Assembly: GCA_002284615.2 (NCBI GenBank)
Contig: MU069658.1
Coordinates: 550,868 to 562,183 of the forward strand
Direction: 5' to 3'
Source of the DNA: Dunaliella salina
Taxonomy: Eukaryota > Chlorophyta > Chlorophyceae > Chlamydomonadales > Dunaliellaceae
DNA length: 11,316 bases
Positions 9,101 through 11,316 of the stretch are shown piece after piece. Position 1 is the stretch's first letter, and the number at the start of each line of letters is the position of its first letter. The notes under the pieces are model-generated. The model saw nothing but the letters and a program-made list of their open reading frames with translations, did not search any database and was not told where the DNA came from. Both the position numbers and the translations under genes were made by a program.

Positions 9101-10920
9101 GCCACATGCTTAAAAAGCTGAGGCCGGCTCGGCCACCATGGCCTTTGAACTTCCAAGTTTGTTAGAAAGGGAGGTGGTGTGTAAGCAGCAGTGCATGGCC
9201 GCCAACACCACTGCACCCGTGTGCATATCAAAACAGCAGCAGTGGCTATCCTTTGTGGACGTTAGTTGACACCTGTTGACTGTTAGGTGCCATCCCGTGA
9301 CACGTGTGCCTGTTGACTAGGTGCCATCCCGTGACGCGTGTGCCTGTTGACTAGGTGCCATCCCGGGACGCATGTGCCTGTTGACTAGGTGCCATCCCGT
9401 ACCAGGTCACAATGCCTTGATGCCTTGACGACTTGATGCCTTGCCACACCAGATCATAATACCTTGGTGCCTTAAAACTTGATACTTTGACGACTGGATG
9501 CCTTGATGACTAGTCGACTTGCTGCCTTGCCGCACCATCATTACGCCTTGTCATGCCTTGATGCCTTGACAAATTGATACCTTGACGACTTGATGCCTTG
9601 ATGCCTTGGCGACTTGATACCTTATAGGACTTGATGACTTGATGCCTTGATGCCTTAATGGCTTGAAACCTTGCCACACCAGGTCAAGATGCCTTGATGC
9701 CTTGACAAATTGATACCTTGACAACTTGAAACCTTGACGACTTGATGCCTTGATGCCTCGATGCCTTCATGCCCTGATGCCTGGGCGACTTGTTACCTAA
9801 CACGACTTGATGCCTTGATGCCTGAATGCCTTGGTTGACTTGAAACCTTGCCACACCAGGTCAAGATGCCTTATGCCTTGACAACTTGCGACTTTTNNCC
9901 TTNNACGACTTGATGCCTTGATGCCTTGATGGCTTGAAACCTTGCCACACCAGGTCAAGATGCCTTGATGCCTTGACAAATTGATACCTTGACAACTTGA
10001 AACCTTGACGACTTGATGCCTTGATGCATTGATGCCTTGATGGCTTGAAACCTTGCCACACCAGGTCAAGATGCCTTGATGCCTTGACAATTTGATACCT
10101 TGACAACTTGAAACCTTGACGACTTGATGCCTTGATGCCTCGATGCCTTGATGCCTTGATGCCTTGGCGACTTGATGTATTACACGACTTGATGCATTGC
10201 CACACCAGATCATAATACATTGGTGCCTTAAAAACTTGATAATTTGACGACTGGATGCCTTGATGCCTGAATGCCTGAATGCCTAGGTTGACTTGAAACC
10301 TTGCCACACCAGATCAAGATGCCTTGATGCCTTGACAACTTGAAACCTTGACAACTTGGAACCTTGACGACTTGATGACTTGATGCCTCGATGCCTTGAT
10401 GCCTCGAACTTTGACTTGATGCCTTGATGCCTTGGCGATGTGATGCCTTGGCAATATGATGCCTCGGCGATATAATGCCTTGGCAATATGATGTAGATGA
10501 TCATGCAGATGAAGCTGCAACTCACACCACGCCTTGGTCCCGCCCTTTGTGCTTGCTGCAGAGCCAGCAACATCAACAATCGGGAGGGGCCAAGATAAGG
10601 CCTTGCCACACCAGATGATGATGCAGATGAAGCTGCTGTATTCATACCGCGCTTTGATCCTTCCCTTGCTGTGCTGAATTTGTGCATGCGAGACAAATGG
10701 GATGAGGCTGGCAATGTTTTTTACCTTTTGTGTACTCTATTTCACTATGAAGGGCTGTGCTGCACTTGTGCTTGCTGCAGATCCGGCACCACCAAGGATC
10801 GGGAGGGGCCAAGATAAGGTCCCTGTGCCTCAGTCACACAACAACGAAAAGGACTTTGCGAGGCGCTTGGAGGCGTGGAACAGGCTCAAAGCCGACGACC
10901 AAGAGGAGATGAGCGCAAAG
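214..10920 (+). CDS. AK7-type adenylate kinase, multi-exon gene, partial at both ends
   Basis: Span of a spliced gene; only the eleven exons listed separately are coding. Adenylate kinases interconvert ATP + AMP and 2 ADP. The AK7 type, known from motile cilia, carries an N-terminal epimerase-like Rossmann domain before the kinase. Numbering the 404 visible codons from 1: residues 1-134 resemble the end of the Rossmann part (GPGTNKLPMVHVDDLA at the start), 154-161 are P-loop GPPMAGKT, 162-218 the NMP-binding region, 227-239 RNRGFVLDGWPRT, about 255-310 a Lys/Pro/Ala-rich linker, 311-340 NKLVPDAALAPTHFIE then LDADEEVLQKRL, and 379-395 SHNNEKDFARRLEAWNR. Exon phases agree at every junction (0, 2, 0, 1, 0, 2, 0, 1, 0, 1). 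A start codon, the true Rossmann N-terminus and any C-terminal Dpy-30 region are not in the window. Similarity to human AK7 is judged from memory. I infer a ciliary role from the family only. Confidence 0.82.
277..421 (+). repeat. Tandem duplication of exon 1 3' edge with donor site
   Basis: 277-337 and 361-421 match over about 61 bp at an offset of 84 bp, an in-frame spacing. Both encode HVDDLAAY(I/F)AAAASEE and end at GAG|GTGAG. Differences are at 281, 298, 301, 304, 308 and 337; three of the five within the exon part are synonymous third positions. The second copy has a stop (356-358) before it and no matching acceptor, so it is probably intronic. Confidence 0.85.
332..1390 (+). other. Intron 1 (GT-AG)
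   Basis: Predicted intron of 1059 bp. Holds an echo of the exon 1 3' edge (361-421), several donor-like GAGGTGAGC/GAGGTAAGC words at 413-467, a largely unique stretch 470-1050, a C-rich tract at 1036-1050, and two truncated copies of the exon 2 5' edge (about 1117-1315). Confidence 0.7.
1061..1500 (+). repeat. Three copies of exon 2 5' edge with acceptor
   Basis: Acceptor CTGCACAG followed by the codons for ARAALPETQQY occurs at 1146, 1212 and 1391 (the real exon). The first copy is cut after about 33 bp of exon. The second runs about 100 bp but carries small deletions that break the frame after DCASP. A larger unit, beginning with ACTTCAC(G/C)CTCCTGATT at 1061 and 1306 (245-bp offset), encloses the first two copies. 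Confidence 0.85.
1391..1524 (+). CDS. Exon 2: epimerase-like domain, continued
   Basis: Acceptor CACTGCACAG ends at 1390 and donor AA|GTGAGT begins at 1525. Enters in phase 0, encodes ARAALPETQQYLLVTDCASP, then a Gly/Gln-rich turn and a helix KAMVTSIAERLGTGEV, exit phase 2. The pattern matches the AK7 stretch where a strand (YIVAVD) is followed by a helix. This is the only full copy: two upstream copies of its 5' part, at 1146 and 1212, are truncated or frameshifted. The split codon with exon 3 becomes Lys. Confidence 0.78.
1516..1655 (+). repeat. Echo of exon 2 donor edge
   Basis: GGAGGTGAAGTGAGTG at 1516-1531, spanning the exon 2 donor, recurs as GGAGGTCGAGTGAGTG at 1621-1636. The following bases are also related (CTCTCATGCC and CTCTCACGCC). 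Offset 105 bp. Confidence 0.55.
1525..2503 (+). other. Intron 2 (GT-AG)
   Basis: Predicted intron of 979 bp. Contains the donor-edge echo, a second short direct repeat (1588-1607 and 1757-1775, containing TTGAAACAGGGTGT), a hAT-like element (1838-2201), and a pyrimidine-rich 3' part (about 2390-2503) before the acceptor. Confidence 0.75.
1838..2201. mobile_element. hAT-like non-autonomous element (MITE), 364 bp
   Basis: Terminal inverted repeats CAGGGTTGGGTCATTCGCC at 1838-1856 and its complement at 2183-2201 (one mismatch at the outermost base). The flanks GAACCAAC at 1830-1837 and 2202-2209 form a perfect 8-bp target-site duplication. CAGGG ends with 8-bp duplications are typical of the hAT superfamily. 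Near each end is a perfect hairpin: TTGGCAAA/TTTGCCAA at 1860-1880 and ATTCGCCAAT/ATTGGCGAAT at 2162-2189. No transposase coding is present, so movement would need an enzyme supplied elsewhere. Confidence 0.85.
2504..2654 (+). CDS. Exon 3: linker from epimerase-like to kinase domain
   Basis: Acceptor CCACTCAG ends at 2503, preceded by a long pyrimidine-rich tract from about 2395; donor GAG|GTGCGT starts at 2655. One base completes the split Lys codon, then 50 codons: NIPSEELLFSAGGRHAELFT, LDAPMATTPLSPAAS and YTPKYSQGFLANLEE. VKNIPSEEL aligns with VQKIPKEDA as I recall it from AK7, and YSQGFLANLEE with YLDHLLVNLRME. A shorter alternative starting after TTTTTTCAG at 2536 is out of phase with exon 2, so 2504 was chosen. 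Confidence 0.75.
2722..2777 (+). CDS. Possible extra exon between exons 3 and 4 (unresolved)
   Basis: After AAATCCAG at 2721 the exon 3 frame continues as DTFSYLADVTLWRKK, where human AK7 has FVKENFNIRW with the same Phe-to-Trp spacing. Then the frame fails: the segment is 56 bp, so it leaves in phase 2 while exon 4 needs phase 0. An 8-A instead of 7-A run at 2760-2766 would restore MRKQVINQW. It may equally be intron that happens to be open. Confidence 0.3.
3130..3424 (+). mobile_element. Miniature LTR-like (TRIM-like) element, 295 bp
   Basis: Two direct repeats of about 80 bp (3130-3209 and 3346-3424) start TGTCACGTAACAGTGATA and end CGCAAC(A/G)TAACA, i.e. TG...CA like LTRs. The 136-bp interior ends in a purine tract GATGGAGGGGAA directly before the 3' repeat, as a polypurine tract would. 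Flanks AATTT (3125-3129) and AACTT (3425-3429) could be a 5-bp target duplication with one change. No ORF; no convincing primer-binding site. The interior has GGTTCGAGTCC (3226-3236), identical to a tRNA B-box, so a tRNA-derived origin is an alternative. Confidence 0.65.
3443..3515 (+). CDS. Exon 4: first half of the adenylate kinase P-loop
   Basis: Acceptor GTGCCTGCAG ends at 3442. In phase 0 it reads VINQWLTVRNVRPLRILLAG then PPMA, with one base left over for a split Gly codon. This is strand 1 plus the start of the Walker A loop. Splicing to exon 5 at 4199 gives GPPMAGKT. The donor is GC, not GT: GCAG|GCAAGT at 3516. Two earlier copies of the exon's first ~54 bp, at 2778 and 2976, stop before the P-loop, so this copy is the functional one. 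Exon 3 can splice directly here in phase 0, although human AK7 has about 20 more residues at this point. Confidence 0.8.
3516..4198 (+). other. Intron 4, GC-AG type, inside the P-loop codon
   Basis: 683-bp intron with donor GCAAGT (3516-3521) and acceptor GAACAG. Splicing here is the only way I see to build GPPMAGKT. The octamer CAGGCAAG occurs at both boundaries (3513-3520 and 4196-4203). The 3' two-thirds is a degenerate tandem array. Confidence 0.75.
3738..4200 (+). repeat. Degenerate tandem array, ~160-170-bp higher-order unit
   Basis: Built from words such as AACCTTGCAACCCTTGTAAC. A longer unit is visible from CCTGTGGCCACAGGCAAG (3862), CCTGTGGCCAAAGGCAAA (4026) and CATGTGGTCGAACAGGCAAG (4184), the last being the exon 5 acceptor. 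Minus-strand ORFs over it are low-complexity by-products. Confidence 0.8.
4199..4305 (+). CDS. Exon 5: second half of P-loop and NMP region
   Basis: Acceptor GTCGAACAG ends at 4198, donor AAG|GTCAGT starts at 4306. Two bases (GC) complete the split Gly, then KTTAATRLAELYNLKCINAK and DLLAAKNRLPPDLLK, exit phase 0. Lys-Thr complete Walker A; TAATRLAELYNLKCINAKDLL is the classic helix-strand that leads to the NMP-binding part of adenylate kinases. The acceptor lies in the last unit of an intronic repeat array whose units echo the first bases of this exon. Confidence 0.88.
4306..4526 (+). other. Intron 5 (GT-AG)
   Basis: 221 bp, GTCAGT to ACACAG. No repeat or RNA gene is seen in it. Confidence 0.75.
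4527..4597 (+). CDS. Exon 6: NMP-binding region
   Basis: Acceptor CATACACAG ends at 4526; donor GA|GTGAGT starts at 4598. Enters in phase 0 and encodes VFESEMSGKEPRASAATMAA then LFR, leaving two bases of a Glu codon (phase 2). It lies where AK7 has a helix before the conserved RNxGYxLDGFP motif. No catalytic residue can be assigned here. Support rests mainly on phase agreement on both sides and good splice sites. Confidence 0.75.
4598..5582 (+). other. Intron 6 (GT-AG)
   Basis: 985 bp, GTGAGT to CCTGCAG. Carries the inverted-repeat element at 4774-4973. The rest (4980-5582) shows nothing recognisable; its ORFs have no plausible homology. Confidence 0.75.
4774..4973. mobile_element. MITE with ~17-bp terminal inverted repeats
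   Basis: (A/G)GGTTGGCCAATTCCAT at 4774-4790 and its complement at 4957-4973, with looser complementarity continuing inward (a shared ATACACG word and TGTGTACA(A/G)G). TA flanks both ends (4772-4773, 4974-4975), which would suit a mariner-type duplication; no 8-bp duplication is seen. About 200 bp, non-coding, A+T-rich compared with the surroundings. Confidence 0.65.
5583..5721 (+). CDS. Exon 7: adenylate kinase DGWPR motif
   Basis: Acceptor CATCCTGCAG ends at 5582, donor GAG|GTATGG starts at 5722. One base completes the Glu codon, then LVAPDLLWRNRGFVLDGWPR, TANAARCAFMQQAPLDEEDQ and AELAAE, exit phase 0. RNRGFVLDGWPRT is the adenylate kinase signature usually written GY(I/V)LDGFPRT; the Arg that contacts AMP is kept, while Phe is replaced by Trp. 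This is the strongest diagnostic motif in the window after the P-loop. Confidence 0.92.
6017..6173 (+). repeat. (TG)n microsatellite with an unresolved base
   Basis: About 78 TG units, interrupted only by an N at 6111. The length may be set by assembly rather than biology. Long Cys-Val ORFs across it are artefacts. Confidence 0.97.
6637..6915 (+). repeat. 41-bp tandem array next to exon 8 acceptor
   Basis: The word TCTA(A/G)TTGAG recurs at 6641, 6682, 6723, 6764 and 6805, exactly 41 bp apart, followed by ATGCAACTTGTTTCATTGATG. Units after 6840 are degenerate. The final partial unit, CTTGTCTAATTCATG, leads into the exon 8 acceptor. Confidence 0.92.
6924..6972 (+). CDS. Exon 8: short linker exon
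   Basis: Acceptor GCCCCCTGCAG ends at 6923, donor AAAG|GTTTGT starts at 6973. Enters in phase 0 and encodes EAAKAGATPAAKPGGK plus one base, phase 1. Low complexity, so homology alone would not identify it. It is called because it joins exon 7 (...AELAAE) and exon 9 (KAPPPPKK...) in phase, with a continuous Ala/Lys/Gly/Pro-rich character. A branch-site-like CTAAT lies 18 nt upstream of the acceptor. Confidence 0.7.
6973..7550 (+). other. Intron 8 (GT-AG)
   Basis: 578 bp, GTTTGT to TGTAG. The first 260 bp hold loose repeats of a GTGTGGTGGCAC / GCAGCAAGTGCGACAGT theme (around 7035-7080, 7119-7200 and 7218-7232). Near 7466-7483 GGTACCTGGTACCTGGCAG is a short direct repeat. Confidence 0.7.
7551..7684 (+). 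CDS. Exon 9: basic linker then kinase core strand
   Basis: Acceptor CGAATGTAG ends at 7550, donor GAG|GTGGGC starts at 7685. Two bases complete a Gly codon, then KAPPPPKKDPKASKAAPAVD, GGPSIAPGNKL and VPDAALAPTHFIE, exit phase 0. The last part corresponds to AK7 KLIIPEFVCAL, the strand before the LID-flanking Arg helix. The first 30 residues are a Lys/Pro/Ala-rich insertion. An earlier acceptor TTGCCAG (7502-7508) is possible, but 7551 fits exon 8 phase. Confidence 0.75.
7685..8908 (+). other. Intron 9 (GT-AG)
   Basis: 1224 bp, GTGGGC to AATGCAG. Contains a C-rich tract (8547-8564) and a CA-rich tract (8569-8611), plus small duplications (TTTGTTTGAAAGG twice at 8447-8484). No gene is supported; ORFs up to 205 codons on the minus strand look like chance. 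Confidence 0.7.
8909..9005 (+). CDS. Exon 10: kinase core helix with LID-flanking Arg
   Basis: Acceptor TTGAAATGCAG ends at 8908, donor C|GTGAGT starts at 9006. Phase 0 entry, reads LDADEEVLQKRLQAVEAAEQ, EALRSSTPAPDK, phase 1 exit. LDADEEVLQKRL is the adenylate kinase pattern (L-D-A-x-x-E-x-L-x-x-R), directly following THFIE of exon 9, so the junction falls within the strand. A conventional long LID is not apparent; the Ser/Pro-rich end leads into exon 11. Confidence 0.87.
9281..9402 (+). repeat. 34-bp tandem array
   Basis: TGTTGACTAGGTGCCATCCC recurs at 9311, 9345 and 9379, exactly 34 bp apart, with a first diverged unit at about 9281. Near-identical units suggest recent expansion. No unique spacers separate them, so this is not a CRISPR array. 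Confidence 0.92.
9409..10498 (+). repeat. CTTGATGCC-type satellite, ~1.1 kb
   Basis: Short words CTTGATGC, CTTGACAACTTGA and GATGCCTTGATGCC arranged with a recurring marker TTGCCACACCAG at 9441, 9671, 9848, 9942, 10053, 10197 and 10301. Unresolved bases at 9898-9899 and 9903-9904 suggest assembly trouble. Minus-strand ORFs read SRHQGIKAS-type repeats and are not taken as genes. Confidence 0.93.
10496..10819 (+). repeat. Duplicated exon 11 5' edge
   Basis: TTGTGCTTGCTGCAG followed by exon-like sequence ending TCGGGAGGGGCCAAGATAAGG occurs at 10562 (copy) and 10781 (real exon), offset 219 bp, frame preserved (PATSTIGRGQDK versus PAPPRIGRGQDK). The copy then runs into CCTTGCCACACCAG, the satellite marker. 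Upstream, GATGATCATGCAGATGAAGCTGC (10496) repeats at 10614. Confidence 0.85.
10781..10920 (+). CDS. Exon 11: kinase C-terminal helix
   Basis: Acceptor CTTGCTGCAG ends at 10780, donor AAG|GTGGGT starts at 10921. Two bases complete a His codon, then PAPPRIGRGQDKVPVPQSHN, NEKDFARRLEAWNRL and KADDQEEMSAK, exit phase 0. SHNNEKDFARRLEAWNR matches the AK7 THYSQDRFLRALSNYR stretch and the NEETIKKRLETY pattern of AK1. Reading through the donor would stop eleven codons later at 10948-10950; continued splicing is preferred because AK7 proteins extend further. Confidence 0.83.
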
Positions 10921-11316
10921 GTGGGTGTTTCCTGGGCCAACCTAGAATGATTCAATTCCCCATGGGTCAACCTGAAATAAATCAAACTCCCCATGCAAAT
11001 TCCCCCTCAATGTAGCAAATGAGGATGTCAGCCAATAGTTGGCTGCACTCATGTTATATAGAGTATACGGTTGGCCAATTCGCGTATGACCCTGCTGTGT
11101 ATTTCAGCTAATTGGCAGAGCATTTTTGGGGTATATCGCGCATGTTTATGGATTTGGCCAACTTCAAGTGCTCCCATGTGTCAAGGGAACGTGTCAGGCA
11201 TAGGCTGGTCAAGGTGAACGCAGGTTCTGCATTGACATGGGCAGTTCATTGCATGTGTGGTGTGTGTGTGTGTGTGGGTGTGTGTGTGTGGGTGTGTGGA
11301 TGTGGGTGTGGGTGTG
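10921..11316 (+). other. Start of intron 11, continues beyond the window
   Basis: Opens with donor GTGGGT. Two related ~31-bp segments follow at once (TGGGCCAACCTAGAAT at 10932 and TGGGTCAACCTGAAAT at 10963). Then a perfect hairpin CAGCCAA/TTGGCTG (11029-11045), an inverted GTTGGCCAA pair (11070-11163), and a TG/GGTGTG-rich end from 11253. Confidence 0.6.

Larger units (their letters stand above)
9006..10780 (+). other. Intron 10 (GT-AG), satellite-filled
   Basis: 1775 bp, GTGAGT to GCTGCAG. About 270 bp of unique sequence, then a 34-bp array, the CTTGATGCC satellite, and a truncated copy of the exon 11 5' edge. Confidence 0.75.

Noticed and set aside
9281..9402. CRISPR-like array
   Set aside because: 34-bp units are head-to-tail without unique spacers, in a eukaryotic intron.
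9797..10714. Minus-strand ORFs of 138-148 codons reading SRHQGIKAS repeats
   Set aside because: They are translations of the CTTGATGCC satellite, cross unresolved bases, and lie inside an intron whose flanking exons join in phase.
10702..10950. Independent small secreted protein starting at 10702
   Set aside because: The hydrophobic start is intronic sequence read through the exon 11 acceptor; exon 10 to 11 phase and kinase similarity explain the coding part.
10921..10985. Terminal exon with stop at 10948-10950 and AATAAA-like signal at 10976
   Set aside because: GTGGGT is a usable donor at the point where similarity ends, and AK7 proteins continue well past this motif; kept only as an alternative.

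Overview
The window looks like nuclear DNA from an intron-rich eukaryote. It is filled by the middle of one large, plus-strand, multi-exon gene, and no bacterial gene layout is visible. I can chain eleven short exons (49-151 bp, about 1.21 kb, about 404 codons) in matching splice phase. They encode part of an adenylate kinase 7 (AK7)-type protein: the C-terminal end of an NAD(P)-binding epimerase-like domain, then an adenylate kinase domain with P-loop GPPMAGKT, an NRGFVLDGWPRT motif, a Lys/Pro/Ala-rich linker, and the final CORE/LID-type segments. Both ends of the gene lie outside the window. AK7 is a ciliary/flagellar enzyme in animals, which suggests a flagellated organism. GC near 50%, long repeat-rich introns, TG microsatellites and protein similarity fit a chlorophyte green alga (Dunaliella-like is a guess).

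Layout: E1 214-331; E2 1391-1524; E3 2504-2654; E4 3443-3515 (first half of the P-loop); E5 4199-4305 (second half); E6 4527-4597; E7 5583-5721; E8 6924-6972; E9 7551-7684; E10 8909-9005; E11 10781-10920. About 89% of the window is intron. The introns hold a 364-bp hAT-like non-autonomous element (1838-2201) with an 8-bp target-site duplication, a 295-bp element with short TG...CA terminal direct repeats resembling a miniature LTR element (3130-3424), a ~200-bp inverted-repeat MITE (4774-4973), a long (TG)n tract, and 34-bp, 41-bp, ~160-bp and CTTGATGCC-type tandem arrays.

The most unusual signal is that exon edges are echoed in the flanking introns. Partial copies of an exon/intron junction (splice site plus up to ~100 bp of exon) lie beside E1, E2 (both sides), E4, E5 and E11. 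The 41-bp array before E8 repeats a sequence resembling that acceptor's presumed branch site. Arrays of this kind may be how these introns grow. In addition, intron 4, which splits the P-loop glycine codon, appears to be a GC-AG intron whose two boundaries share the octamer CAGGCAAG.

Limits: all exon boundaries are predictions from splice motifs, phase and remembered AK7 similarity. No transcript data or alignment was run. The start of E1, the E3-E4 junction, and everything outside the exons and clear repeats are uncertain.
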